A DNA stretch of 64,000 nucleotides from an uncultured Dehalococcoidia bacterium (GCA_958296105.1 OY282441.1:593800-657799), one strand, 5' to 3'. Counted from the stretch's first letter, positions 40,792-50,640 are shown. Program-made: numbers and translations. Notes: a model not told the origin generated them from the letters alone.

Positions 40792-42465
40792 ATGAGAATT
40801 CCCGTCCCATGCCTGAACGCGCGCGTCTCTGCGGAACGGCTGACTCTGGCGGCGTTCGTGTGCCTGCTCGTCGTGGCGGCGGGGCTGCGCTTCTATGACC
40901 TGCCGGGGAATTCCGTATCGCATGACGAAGCGGCGGCTGCCAATATTTCGAGAGGCGCGCTCTTGGAAGTCGTCTCAGGCACTCGCTGCTGCAACTCCTC
41001 TCCGATCCTGTACCCTCTGGCGCTGTGGGCGGCGCAGAAAGTCGAGAGTTCGCCCTTCAGCATCCGCGTTCTTCCGGCGGCGGCAAGCGTCCTGACCGTC
41101 GCCGTGACGCTCTTCTTGCTGCCGCGCCTCGGGGTCGCTCGCGGGGCGGCGTTTCTGGCGGCGCTGCTCGCCACGCTTTCGGTCGAAGCGATCAGGCACG
41201 CTCAGGATGCGCGCGAATACTCCATCGACGCGCTGCTTGCCGTTCTGATGACGGCGGGGCTGCTGTGGTATCTGCGGGACGGCAGAAGGGGCCTGCTCTG
41301 CGTTGCGCTGTTCCTCGCGCCGCTGCTTCAGTACGGTTTGGTGCTGTTCGGCGTCGCCGTCATGGGCGCGGCTGTGATTCTACCCGCCCCGACGTTGTCG
41401 GCATCGGAAGGGAATTCGATTCGCAATTGGGTCGAGCGGCGCATCGCTCTGGTCTTGCCCGCTGCGTGCTTCATGGCGGGGTGCGCCATGAGCTACGCGG
41501 CCACTCTGCGCTATCAGTGGTCTAAATCAGACTTCACCCCGAATGGCTATCTATCGCCGTACTTCTATCAGGGAAAGTTCGATGCGCGCTCGATCTTCGA
41601 GTTTTCGACTGACGGGATTTGGAGTTTGCTGACGTATCATTTGCCGGAGGCTGTGGCGACAGCGGCGCTTGCCGCGTCCGCGCTCCTCTTGGTCGCAGTG
41701 TTGTTCAGAAAGATTCGAGGAGATTGGCACGGCAGAGCCATCGCAGTCTTGTTTTCGTTTTGCATCGCGGTTTCCGTCGGGGCTGCCGTGCTGGGCATAT
41801 ATCCGATTGGGGGCATTCGCCAAGTCTTCTATCTGGGGCCGGTCGTCTTCCTTGCGGTCGGCTTGGCGTTTCACTGGACAGTCGGCTGGCTGGCATCGCT
41901 CATGCGTCTGGGGGTGTGGACGATGCCGGCTTTGCTGGTCATAGCGTGTGGAACAGCGCTTGCCGGAGCGGACGACATGCGGCGGGACAGTCCGTACAAG
42001 ACACGTGAAAACATCGAATCCGTTCTTGCCGCGCTGAAAGAACAGGCGCGGGATGAGGACATGGTCTACGCGGTATGGGGGGCAGTCCCAGCCATTCGGT
42101 TCTATCTGGGAGAAGAGGAGAGACCGCACAACTACTACTATGGAACCTACTGGTGCACGGACCCTGTGGTGTGTCTTCGCCAGATGGCAGATATAGCCGT
42201 CTCGCTACCCAATGTGCCAAATAGAATCTTCCTGGTTCATGACGACGCGCTAATTATGGAGGAATTGGAACCGCTGGGAGATCGGCTTCGGGTCGAGCGT
42301 GTAATCGCTGACGGAGAATTCAGTCTCTATGTGATTGCGAATGTCAAAGAGTCCGGCGAACCGGCTGGCAGCTCTGACTTCGACGCACAGGGAGGAGGGG
42401 TCACCCTAGCCTTCTACCAGCGTGGGAGGGGGAATTTCATCGGAGGGGTGTCACCCCCACCCTAA
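40792..42465 (+). CDS. Membrane glycosyltransferase (GT39/PMT-like), copy 1, C-terminus replaced by repeat
   Basis: A 557-residue polytopic protein with about ten helices. The first extracytoplasmic loop, DLPGNSVSHDEAAAANISRG, holds the Asp-Glu pair that is catalytic in polyprenyl-phosphate-dependent glycosyltransferases; the DAREYSIDALLAVLMTAGL segment is also family-like. Members add sugars to lipids or proteins outside the membrane. Compared with copy 2 the protein is colinear to about SDFD, then reads through a REP-like repeat (GGGVTLAFYQRGRGNF...VSPPP), so the natural C-terminal domain is lost. The loop reads SVSHDEA instead of SVWLDEA in copy 2. It may be partly degraded. Confidence 0.75.
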   Translation: MRIPVPCLNARVSAERLTLAAFVCLLVVAAGLRFYDLPGNSVSHDEAAAANISRGALLEVVSGTRCCNSSPILYPLALWAAQKVESSPFSIRVLPAAASVLTVAVTLFLLPRLGVARGAAFLAALLATLSVEAIRHAQDAREYSIDALLAVLMTAGLLWYLRDGRRGLLCVALFLAPLLQYGLVLFGVAVMGAAVILPAPTLSASEGNSIRNWVERRIALVLPAACFMAGCAMSYAATLRYQWSKSDFTPNGYLSPYFYQGKFDARSIFEFSTDGIWSLLTYHLPEAVATAALAASALLLVAVLFRKIRGDWHGRAIAVLFSFCIAVSVGAAVLGIYPIGGIRQVFYLGPVVFLAVGLAFHWTVGWLASLMRLGVWTMPALLVIACGTALAGADDMRRDSPYKTRENIESVLAALKEQARDEDMVYAVWGAVPAIRFYLGEEERPHNYYYGTYWCTDPVVCLRQMADIAVSLPNVPNRIFLVHDDALIMEELEPLGDRLRVERVIADGEFSLYVIANVKESGEPAGSSDFDAQGGGVTLAFYQRGRGNFIGGVSPPP

Positions 42466-42560
42466 CCCTCCCCCAAAGGGGGAGGGGATTTATGTTGGAG
42501 GCAGCACCCTAGCCTTCTCTCTTCGAGGGAGGGGGGATTTCGTTTTGAGGGAAGGGGGAT
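42398..42560. repeat. REP-like repeats between glycosyltransferase copies
   Basis: CACCCTAGCCTTCTACCAGCGTGGGAGGGGGA, then CCCACCCTAACCCTCCCCC-AAA-GGGGGAGGGGATTT, then CCCTAGCCTTCTCTCTTCGAGGGAGGGGGGATTT. The first unit interrupts the end of copy 1 in its reading frame. The same order of units stands before copy 1. Confidence 0.85.
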
Positions 42561-42684
42561 TTATGTTGGGGGGCGTACTGCTGAACAGTCTGATGCAGGC
42601 TCGAAGGGCGGGCAAGTACGTGCGCGGTGGGGGGCGGTTTGGATAGTATTTGGGTAAGGGGATCTCCCCTTGGAGAGAACGTAG

Positions 42685-44641
42685 ATGAGAATTCCCGTCC
42701 CATGCCTGAACGCGCGCGTCTCTGCGGAACGGCTGACTCTGGCGGCGTTCGTGTGCCTGCTCATAGTGGCGGCGGGGCTGCGCTTCTATGACCTGCCGGG
42801 GAATTCCGTATGGCTTGACGAAGCGGTTGCCGCCATTAATTCAAGGGGGTCCCTCTCGGAGGTAGTCCTCAATACCCGCTGCTGTAACTCCTCTCCGATC
42901 CTGTACCCTCTGGCGCTGTGGGCGGTGCAGAAAGTCGAGAGTACGCCCTTCAGCATCCGCGTTCTTCCGGCGGCGGCAAGCGTCCTGACCGTCGCCGTGA
43001 TGCTCTTCTTGCTGCCGCGCCTAGGGGTCGCTCGTGGGGCCGCGTTTCTGGCGGCGCTGCTCGCCACGCTTTCGGTCGAAGCGATCAGGCACGCTCAGGA
43101 TGCGCGCGAATACTCCATCGACGCGCTGCTTGCCGTTCTTATGACAGCGGGGCTGCTGTGGTATCTGCGGGACGGCAGAAGGGGCCTGCTCTGCGTTTCG
43201 CTGTTCCTCGCGCCGCTGCTCCAGTACGGTCTGGTGCTGTTCGGCGTCGCCGTCATGGGCGCGGCTGTAGTTCTACCCCCCCCCCCCCCCGCACGACTTG
43301 GCGGCGGCGGAAGGGAATTCGATTCGCAATTGGATCGAGCGGCGCATCGCCCTGGTCCTGCCCGCAACGTGCTTCATGGCGGGGTGCGTCATAAGCTACG
43401 CGGTCACTCTGCGCCATCAGTGGCAGGAAGGGGGCTTCGGCTCGGCTGGTTATCTATCGGAGTATTACTATCAGGGAAAGTTCGATGCGCGCTCGCTCTT
43501 AGAGTTTTCGATTGATGGGACTTGGAGTCTATTGACCTATCATTTGCCGGAGGCTGTGGCGACAGCGGCGCTTGCCGCATCCGCGCTCCTCTTGGTCGCA
43601 GTGTTGTTCAGAAAGATTCAAGGAGATTGGCACGGCAGAGCCATCGCAGTCTTGTTTTCGTTTTGCATTGCGGTTTCCGTCGGCGCTGCCGCGCTGGGAG
43701 TATATACGCTCGGGGGCACTCGCCAAAACATCTATCTGGGGCCGATTGTCTTCCTGACGGTCGGCTTCGCGTTTCACTGGACGGCCGGCTGGCTGTCATC
43801 GCTTACGCGTCGGGTGTGGCTGGCTCCGGGGCTGGCCATCTCGGCCGCCAGTGTAATAGCGCTTGCCGGGGTGGGCGACATGCGGCAGGACAGTCCGTAC
43901 AGGATATATGATAACGTCGAATCCGTTCTTCCCGTACTGAAGGAACGGGCGCGGGAAGAGGACATGGTCTACGCAGACTGGAGGACAGTTCCGGGCATCC
44001 GGTTCTATCTGGGAAAAGAGGAGAGACCAGCCAATTACCACTATGGAACCTCTTGGTGCCTACCCTCCACCGAACTGTGTCTCCGTGAGATGGCCAACTT
44101 AGCCGCTTCGCTCCCCAATGTGCCAAATAGAATCTTCTTGGTTCATGTCGGCAAATCAATAGAGATGGGGGGATTGGGGCTGCTGGGAGAGCAAGTTTCA
44201 GTCGAGCGTGTCACTGCTGACGGATATTTCAATGTCTCCGTGATTGCGAACGCCAAAGAAGTCGTCGAACCGGCGTACAAGGCGCTCGTATCCGACTACG
44301 AGTCGGTCGTATCCGGCGAGCCGGCGATTCGCTCCGACTTCGACGTATATCTCAGGGAAAACACGCTGACATACGTCAAGGAGGCGTGCGCTCCAGACGA
44401 CACGGAGGCGAGGTTCTTTCTGCACCTGTACCCGGTGGACGTGAACGACCTTCCCGACCATCGCAAGCAGCATGGCTTCGACAATCTCGACTTCAGATTC
44501 GACAGGCTCAGCGTGAGGTTCGACGGGATATGTATGGCTACGGTGGATCTCCCCGAATATGATATTGTCCGCATCAGCACAGGCCAGTTCGTGTCAAGAC
44601 AGGGGCGGGTCTGGGAGGGGGAGATTCGGCTTGCCGAGTAG
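42685..44641 (+). pseudogene. Membrane glycosyltransferase (GT39/PMT-like), copy 2, frameshifted at a C15 tract
   Basis: The frame from ATG 42685 is nearly identical to copy 1 through VMGAAVVLPP, then meets 15 consecutive C at 43276-43290. The homologous sequence resumes in the +1 frame (EGNSIRNWIERRIALVLPATCFMAG) and runs to 44641. With 14 or 17 C the product would be one protein of ~650 residues. Copy 2 has the intact loop SVWLDEAVAAINSRG and the full C-terminal beta domain (ACAPDDTEARFFLHLYPVDVNDLPDHR ... FDGICMATVDLPEYDIVRISTGQF) seen in related transferases. A long polyC in a surface-glycan-type gene is the classical form of a phase-variation switch, but assembly error must be excluded. 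Confidence 0.8.
43276..43290 (+). repeat. Homopolymeric C15 tract
   Basis: Fifteen C in a row inside the coding part of glycosyltransferase copy 2. Copy 1 has CCCGCCCCGACG at the homologous position. The tract puts the downstream part out of frame by one base. Confidence 0.9.
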
Positions 44642-45060
44642 TGGCTGGGGGTGCTGCACTTGACCTAGCCTTCTACCAGTGTGGGAGGGGGGATTTCATC
44701 AGGGCATGTCAACCCCCACCCTAACCCTCCCCCAGAGGGGGAGGGGATTTCCGTTGGAGACGTCGCACTCTCCCTAAGCACTCTTCCAGCGTGGGGGGGC
44801 GTCACCCTCACCCTAGCCTTCTCTCTTCGAGGGAGGGGGGATTTATATTGGGGGGGTGTCAACCCCACCCTAGCCCTCCCCCAGAGGGGGAGGGGATTTC
44901 CGTTGGAGACGTCGCACTCTCCCTAAGCACTCTTCCAGCGTGGGGGGGTGTTGACCTTGACCTAGTCTTCTACCAGCGTGGGAGGGGGGATTTCATCGGG
45001 GGGTGTCAACCCCCACCCTAGCCCTCCCCCAGAGGGGGAGGGGATTCCTGTTGGGGGATC
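44642..45060. repeat. REP-like repeat cluster
   Basis: About 420 bp with no gene. Three palindromes CC(CTAACCC/CTAGCCC)TCCCCC-AGA-GGGGGAGGGGATT occur at ~44717-44750, ~44867-44899 and ~45016-45046. Between them are direct repeats CCGTTGGAGACGTCGCACTCTCCCTAAGCACTCTTCCAGCGTGGGGGGG-like (44752 and 44901) and ACCTAG(C/T)CTTCTACCAG(T/C)GTGGGAGGGGGGATTTCATC (44662 and 44961). It is the densest repeat cluster in the window. Confidence 0.9.
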
Positions 45061-45168
45061 TATGTCGGACTGTGCCGGGCTGGGGGCGAAGTGGTAGAAT
45101 ATTTGGGGTTACTCATCTTTGGATATGCGGGATATGCGCTGGACAGCGGGGGCGAGAGAAGCGAATCT

Positions 45169-47445
45169 ATGACTACTGTCAACAGGTCGAGCTACAAGGT
45201 CGTAGGCACAAGGCCCATTCGCCACGACGGGGCGGACAAGGTCACGGGCAAGGCGATATACGGAACTGACTTGAATCTGCCCGGGATGCTGTGGGGTAAG
45301 GTTCTTCGCAGTCCGCACGCGCACGCTAGGATCAGGTCGATAGACACGTCCAAGGCGGAGGCTCACGCGGACGTGAAGGCGGTCGCCACGTATCGAGACC
45401 TCGCAAACGTGGAGGACCGAATCGAAGAGGTCGGCGAGGACGTATATACCAGCATGAAGTACGTGAGGGACAACATCCTCGCGTCCGACAAGGTGCTGTA
45501 CAAAGGTCACGCCGTGGCGGCGGTGGCGGCGTCCTCGCCCCACGCGGCGGAGGAGGCGCTCGACCTTATAGAGGTGGTGTACGACCCCCTGCCCGCCGTA
45601 ACGGACGTGGACTCGGCGCTGGCGGAGAACGCGCCAATACTGCACGATCACATGACCACCGCCAGCTTCGGCGACGACTCGCGCTCTGGGACGAACATCG
45701 CCAGCCATCAGCAGTTCGCGCTGGGAGACGCAGATAAGGGTCTCGCCAATGCCGACCTAGTGGTGGAGAGGGAGTTCAGCACCAAGTCGGTCCATCAGGG
45801 ATATATAGAGCCGCAGAATGCCACGGCGTGGTGGCATCCGGACGGCAGGGTGACCGTGTGGTGTTCCAGTCAGGGCCACTTCGGGATACGTGACAGCACT
45901 TCGACGGTTCTGGGTGTCCCGGTCTCGCAGGTCAAGGTGGTGCCGCTGGAGATCGGGGGAGGGTTCGGCGGGAAGCTGTCGAGCTATTTGCAGCCGCTGG
46001 CGGCGGTTCTCTCTCGAAAGTCGGGCGCGCCTGTGAAGATGTACATGACGAGGGCGGAGGTGCTGGAGGCGACTGGCCCCACGTCCGGCTCGCGCGTGCG
46101 GGTGAAGATAGGCGTGGCGAAGGACGGGAGGATCACGGGCGCGGAGGCGTGGCTGGCGTTCGAGGCGGGCGCGTTTCCCGGCTCGCCCATAGGCGGGGCC
46201 ACGGCGTGCATGTTCTCGCCATACGATATCGAGAACGTGAGGATAGATGGGTACGACGTGGTGACGAACAAGCCGAAGACGACGGCGTACCGCGCGCCGG
46301 GCGCGCCGCTGGGGGCGCTGGGCGTGGAGACGGTGATGGACGAGATCGGCGAGAAGCTCGGCATCGAGGCGACGGAGCTGAGGATGATCAACGCGGCGAG
46401 AGAGGGGACGCGGCGGGTGGACGGAGTGATCAACGGGCGCATCGGCATGGTCGAGACGGTGGAGGCTGTGCGCGAACATCCGCACTTCATCGCTCCGCTG
46501 GATCGGTCGGGCGGCAAGCTGCGCGGTCGCGGGCTGGCGTTCGGCTTCTGGCGAAACAACGCTGGGCCTTCCAACGTCATCGCCACGGTGACGCCTGACG
46601 GCAAGGTCATGCTCAACGAGGGTTCGGTGGACATTGGCGGCTCGCGCCCGGCGGTGGCTCAGCAGCTGGCGGAAGTGCTTGGAATTCCGGTGACGAGTGT
46701 CAATCCGCAGGTGATGGACACCGATTCGATCGGCTACACGTCCAACACGGGCGGCAGCGGGGTTGCGTACAAGACGGGCTGGGCGGCTTACGAGGCGGCG
46801 CAGGACGTCAAGCGGCAGCTGATCGAGCGCGCGGCGGTGATATGGGAGACGGACGCCGAGAACGTGGAGTACGCCGACGGCGGGCTTAGCCACAGGTCGG
46901 ACCCGGAGCTGAGGATGGGCTTCGCGGAGATAGCGCCGCAGCTGAACGCCACCGGCGGGCCGGTGGCGGGGCGCGGCAGTGTGAACCCGATGCGCGGCGT
47001 GGGCGGCTCGTATGCGGCGAATCTGGTCGACGTGGAGGTGGACGCCGAGACGGGCAAGGTGGATATTCTCAGATTCACGGCGTTCCAAGACGTGGGAACG
47101 GCTGTCCACCCCTCCTACGTGGAGGGGCAGATACAGGGCGGGGCCGTGCAGGGCATCGGATGGGCGCTGAACGAAGAGTACTACATGGGCGACGATGGAC
47201 GGATGCTCAACTCCTCTCTTCTGGACTATCGAATGCCAACGAGTCTGGACGTGCCGATGATAGACGCGGTGATAGTGGAGGTCGCCAACCCGGGCCATCC
47301 CTTCGGGGTGCGCGGCGTGGGCGAGGCGAACATAGTGCCGCCGCTGGCGGCGATAGCGAACGCCATCCACGACGCGACGGGGGCGCGCATGTCGGAGCTT
47401 CCGATGAATCCGGCGGCGGTGGCGAAGGCTCTCGCCGACGCGTAG
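45169..47445 (+). CDS. Xanthine dehydrogenase family molybdenum-binding subunit
   Basis: A 758-residue large subunit of a molybdenum hydroxylase (xanthine oxidase/CO dehydrogenase family). The N-terminal Ald_Xan_dh domain begins VGTRPIRHDGADKVTGKAIYGTDL. Molybdopterin contacts are IGGGFGGKLSSY and the region MTRAEVLEATGPTSGSRV, and the C-terminal GVRGVGEANIVPPLAAIANAI carries the conserved catalytic Glu (VGE). The substrate is unknown. The 2Fe-2S and FAD subunits that normally accompany it are not in this window. ATG at 45169 is chosen (MTTVNRSSYK, preceded by GAGAGAAGCG); an in-frame ATG 26 codons upstream is unlikely. Confidence 0.93.
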   Translation: MTTVNRSSYKVVGTRPIRHDGADKVTGKAIYGTDLNLPGMLWGKVLRSPHAHARIRSIDTSKAEAHADVKAVATYRDLANVEDRIEEVGEDVYTSMKYVRDNILASDKVLYKGHAVAAVAASSPHAAEEALDLIEVVYDPLPAVTDVDSALAENAPILHDHMTTASFGDDSRSGTNIASHQQFALGDADKGLANADLVVEREFSTKSVHQGYIEPQNATAWWHPDGRVTVWCSSQGHFGIRDSTSTVLGVPVSQVKVVPLEIGGGFGGKLSSYLQPLAAVLSRKSGAPVKMYMTRAEVLEATGPTSGSRVRVKIGVAKDGRITGAEAWLAFEAGAFPGSPIGGATACMFSPYDIENVRIDGYDVVTNKPKTTAYRAPGAPLGALGVETVMDEIGEKLGIEATELRMINAAREGTRRVDGVINGRIGMVETVEAVREHPHFIAPLDRSGGKLRGRGLAFGFWRNNAGPSNVIATVTPDGKVMLNEGSVDIGGSRPAVAQQLAEVLGIPVTSVNPQVMDTDSIGYTSNTGGSGVAYKTGWAAYEAAQDVKRQLIERAAVIWETDAENVEYADGGLSHRSDPELRMGFAEIAPQLNATGGPVAGRGSVNPMRGVGGSYAANLVDVEVDAETGKVDILRFTAFQDVGTAVHPSYVEGQIQGGAVQGIGWALNEEYYMGDDGRMLNSSLLDYRMPTSLDVPMIDAVIVEVANPGHPFGVRGVGEANIVPPLAAIANAIHDATGARMSELPMNPAAVAKALADA

Positions 47446-47508
47446 GGGCAGGCGGCGCGCGTCCAGCCGCTGGGCTGCGAGCGTGGAGAAACCAGAGGAG
47501 GAGCGCAC

Positions 47509-48240
47509 ATGACGACGAGGCAGGTCGAGACGTACATCAGCGGCGCGTCTCAAGAGATCGACGGCGACGGGGTCTACTACCCATCAGAGGACGACGAGCC
47601 AGTGGCAGACAACGATCTTCAGTATACAGCCATGCACGATATGTTCGGAATGCTGCGGTACAGGTTCGGAGAGCGTCCGGACGTGTACGTGGCTGGGAAC
47701 ATGTTCGTGTACTACCAAAGGGGCAGGAACGATACCAGAGTCACGCCGGACGTGCTGGTGGTGTTCGGCGCGAACGGCAATCATCCGCGTCTTTCGTGGC
47801 TGATATGGGACGAGGGCGGCAAGGTTCCGGACTTCGTGATGGAGATTGCGGGGCCCTCGACGTGGAGGTACGACGCGGTCGAGAAGCGGGTTATCTACGC
47901 GCGGCTAGGGGTCAGGGAGTACTGGCGTCTGGATCCGATGGGAGACATGTTCTCGCCCGGACTCGTTGGGGAGAGGCTGGTGGATGGGGTGTACGAGCCG
48001 CTGGACGTTAGGGAGGACGAGTCGGGGATCACGCGGGGCTACAGCCCTGCGCTGGGTCTGGACGTCTGTCTTCTGGAAGGAAACAGGCCGGGGCTGTACG
48101 ACCCGGTGAGTGGCGAGTGGATGCTGGGCATCGTGGAAGTGCAGACGGCTCTGGCAGAGTCGCAGGCGGCGCGCGCGGCGGTGGAAGCGGAGAACGAGCG
48201 TCTGCGCGAACAGCTGCGAGAGATGCGGCAAGAGGGATGA
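47509..48240 (+). CDS. Uma2 family protein with C-terminal coiled coil
   Basis: A 243-residue Uma2-type protein, only distantly related to the seven-copy array. The nuclease-like core has Asp in RVTPDVLVVFG, Glu in VPDFVMEIAGPST and Lys in AVEKRVIYARLGVREYWRLDP, the full PD-(D/E)XK set. After ~200 it gains a charged helix (QTALAESQAARAAVEAENERLREQLREMRQEG) predicted as a coiled coil, a common extension in this family. ATG at 47509 follows GAGGAGGAGC. Role unknown. Confidence 0.88.
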   Translation: MTTRQVETYISGASQEIDGDGVYYPSEDDEPVADNDLQYTAMHDMFGMLRYRFGERPDVYVAGNMFVYYQRGRNDTRVTPDVLVVFGANGNHPRLSWLIWDEGGKVPDFVMEIAGPSTWRYDAVEKRVIYARLGVREYWRLDPMGDMFSPGLVGERLVDGVYEPLDVREDESGITRGYSPALGLDVCLLEGNRPGLYDPVSGEWMLGIVEVQTALAESQAARAAVEAENERLREQLREMRQEG

Positions 48241-48255
48241 TCACGTAATACCAGC

Positions 48256-48393
48256 GAAGCGTCGCCCATCTGACTTCGACGGGCGGGTGAGAGGCGCGAC
48301 AAAGAAAACTGATTGCGCGAAACCATCGGAAGCGTCGCCCATCTGACTTCGATGGGCAGGTGAGGGGCGCGACAAAGAAAACTGATTGCGCGA
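48256..48393 (+). repeat. Two tandem 73-bp repeats upstream of groEL
   Basis: GAAGCGTCGCCCATCTGACT at 48256 and 48329 starts two copies differing at only a few bases, ending in AAAGAAAACTGATTGCGCGA. The duplicated block may carry regulatory sequence for groEL, but no CIRCE inverted repeat (TTAGCACTC-N9-GAGTGCTAA) is present. Confidence 0.85.
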
Positions 48394-48424
48394 GACAACA
48401 GATCGAAAAAGAGGTGAAAGCTAA

Positions 48425-50026
48425 ATGGCAAAGCAGTTTCAGTTCGACGTGGATGCGCGGCAGCAGCTGATGTCGGGTATAGACACGCTGGCCTCGGCGG
48501 TCGGCGTGACGCTTGGGCCGGGAGGACGAAACGTCGTTCTGGACAAGGAGTTCGGGCCTCCGCACGTGTGCAGCGACGGGGTCACCATCGCCAAGGAGAT
48601 CGAGCTCAAGGACCCATTCCCCAACATGGGCGCGCAGCTCGTCAAAGAGGCGTCAAGCAAGACGAACGACGACGTGGGCGACGGCACCACCACATCCACG
48701 GTGGTGGCGCAGGCTATGATCCGCAGCGGATTCAGGGTTCTGACCGCCGGCGCCAACCCGCTGGCGGTGAAGAGGGGAATCGAGAAGGCGGTGGTCAGTA
48801 TGCGGGACGAGATCCGCGCGATGTCCAGGCCGGTCAGCGGCAAGGAGCAGATCAATCAGGTGGCGGTGCTGTCGGCGCACGACCAAGAGATGGGCGAGCT
48901 GATCGCGGACGTTCTCGACAAGGTGGGGCCGAACGGCATAGTGACCGTGGAGGAGTCGAAGGGTCTGGCATACGAGGTGGACTACGTGGAGGGGATGCAG
49001 ATAGATCGCGGCTACCTGTCGCCCTACTTCGCCACCAATCAAGAGCGCATGATCGCGGAGATAGACGACCCGTACATACTGGTGACCTCGTCCAAGATAT
49101 CGGCGGTGAGCGATCTGCTGCCGATACTCGAACAGGTGTCGAGGGTGAGCAGGAGCTTCGTGGTGATCGCCGAGGACGTGGACGGCGAGGCGCTCGCCAC
49201 TCTGGTCGTGAACAAGCTGCGCGGAACGCTGAACTGCGTGGCGATCAAGGCGCCTGCGTTCGGCGAGCGGCGCAAGGCGATCCTGGAGGACATGGCCATC
49301 CTGTTCGGCTGTCAGGTGATCAGCGAGGAGACGGGACGCGATCTCCAGTCGGTCACGGCTGCGGATCTGGGGCGCTGCCGCCGCGTGATCGCGGACAAGG
49401 ACGACACGACTTTCGTCGATGGAGGGGGCGCGGACGAGGCGATCCAAGCGCGTGTATCGCAGATCAACGCGCAGGCGGAGGACACGACATCCGATTACGA
49501 CAGGGAGAAGCTGCAAGAGCGGGCGGCGAAGCTGGCGGGCGGCGTGTCGATCCTGCGGGTCGGAGCGGCGACCGAGATCGAGCTTCGGGAGAAGAAGCAG
49601 CGGCTCGAAGACGCGCTCTCGGCGAGCAGGGCGGCTATGGAGGAGGGTATCGTTCCCGGCGGAGGCACTGCACTGCTGAGGGCGGCTCAGAAGGCGGTCG
49701 CCAAGATCGACTCGGAGGGCGACGAGCGCACTGGGGTCAACCTCGTGCTGAGGGCGGCGGAAGAGCCGGTGCGCGTGATCTCGTCGAACGCGGGGCTGTC
49801 GGGGGACGTGGTCTTGCATCGCGTCATGTCTCGCTCTGACGAGTTTGGGTTCGACGCCGAGAACGAGCAGTACGGGGACATGTTCGAGCTGGGCATCGTG
49901 GATCCGGCGAAGGTCACTCGCTCGGCGCTGGAGAACGCGGCGAGTGTGGCGGGCATGGTGCTGACCACCGAATCGCTGATCACCGAGCTGAACCCGATGA
50001 AGCTGCCCGCGCCGTATGACGACTAG
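48425..50026 (+). CDS. groEL: Chaperonin GroEL (Hsp60)
   Basis: A 533-residue chaperonin. The N-terminal equatorial domain holds [21 protein letters not shown] and the ATP-binding [15 protein letters not shown] (Asp86). The apical domain includes [27 protein letters not shown] and the late DVVLH/NEQYGD region close the equatorial domain. It ends [11 protein letters not shown], lacking the Gly-Gly-Met tail of canonical GroEL, and no groES lies next to it. It is therefore probably an accessory GroEL paralogue, or the main one in a split arrangement. AGGTG precedes the ATG. Confidence 0.95.
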   Translation: MAKQFQFDVDARQQLMSGIDTLASAVGVTLGPGGRNVVLDKEFGPPHVCSDGVTIAKEIELKDPFPNMGAQLVKEASSKTNDDVGDGTTTSTVVAQAMIRSGFRVLTAGANPLAVKRGIEKAVVSMRDEIRAMSRPVSGKEQINQVAVLSAHDQEMGELIADVLDKVGPNGIVTVEESKGLAYEVDYVEGMQIDRGYLSPYFATNQERMIAEIDDPYILVTSSKISAVSDLLPILEQVSRVSRSFVVIAEDVDGEALATLVVNKLRGTLNCVAIKAPAFGERRKAILEDMAILFGCQVISEETGRDLQSVTAADLGRCRRVIADKDDTTFVDGGGADEAIQARVSQINAQAEDTTSDYDREKLQERAAKLAGGVSILRVGAATEIELREKKQRLEDALSASRAAMEEGIVPGGGTALLRAAQKAVAKIDSEGDERTGVNLVLRAAEEPVRVISSNAGLSGDVVLHRVMSRSDEFGFDAENEQYGDMFELGIVDPAKVTRSALENAASVAGMVLTTESLITELNPMKLPAPYDD

Positions 50027-50171
50027 GGGCGGCGCAGAACTGCCAACGAGCGGGGACGGCTCTCCCCAACTGCCCCCGCCCGGGGCGACGGGCAAGGGAG
50101 GCAGTCGCCCCGCTCGCGCAAGGCTGAAAACCGAGCTCTGAGCTGTTTCGTAAGTTATGGTGAGGTGATCT

Positions 50172-50525
50172 ATGGGAACGTTTCAGGTGACTCTGGAGAT
50201 AGGGGATCCCGACGGTGGGCGCTTCGAGCGGGTGGATGCGCTCGTGGACTCCGGGGCGACGTATACGTTCATGCCGTCGTCTCTGCTGAGGGGACTGGGA
50301 ATACGGCCTCACCGCGAAATGTCGTTCGCAATGGCGGACGGGACGCGGATACGGCGGGGCTTCGGTCGAACATGGTTCAGGCTGGACGGGGGAGAGGAGA
50401 TTTCACCGGTGATCTTTGGCGGCGATGAGGTCGCTCCCCTGCTGGGTGTGGTGACGCTGGAGATATTTGGGCTTGGGATAGATGCGGTAAATGAGCGGCT
50501 GGTTCCCGTTGGCGCGCTGCTCTAG
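50172..50525 (+). CDS. Retropepsin-like (clan AA) aspartic protease
   Basis: A 117-residue single-domain aspartyl protease-like protein. The active-site motif is ALVDSGATYTFMP (Asp-Ser-Gly) near residue 27, with hydrophobic strand LLGVVTLEIFGL matching the hydrophobic-hydrophobic-Gly after it. Single-domain members act as dimers, as in retropepsins. Substrate unknown. Preceded by GAGGTGATCT. It is separated from the next gene by a duplicated leader. Confidence 0.8.
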   Translation: MGTFQVTLEIGDPDGGRFERVDALVDSGATYTFMPSSLLRGLGIRPHREMSFAMADGTRIRRGFGRTWFRLDGGEEISPVIFGGDEVAPLLGVVTLEIFGLGIDAVNERLVPVGALL

Positions 50526-50640
50526 CGGCTCGTCCGAAATGACAGCCGCCTTCGGCAAGCTGCCGACTGCCGATGGCTTGCCGCGCCTGCGCTGTCGAGG
50601 CGAATCTCGGAGCAACGGGCGCGAGGAAGTCTTCGGGTGG

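Noticed and set aside
40420-45060. Insertion sequence or transposon behind the glycosyltransferase duplication
   Set aside because: No transposase frame or terminal inverted repeats with target duplication were seen; palindromic repeats and homologous recombination are enough to explain it.
45757-47553. A ~600-codon open frame antisense to the molybdenum hydroxylase gene
   Set aside because: Arg/His-rich sequence without recognisable domains, fully explained by codon bias of the sense gene.
48241-48424. CIRCE heat-shock operator before groEL
   Set aside because: The sequence TTAGCACTC-N9-GAGTGCTAA or a close variant is absent.
48653-50095. A 480-codon open frame antisense to groEL
   Set aside because: Arg/His/Leu-rich shadow; groEL on the + strand is unmistakable.
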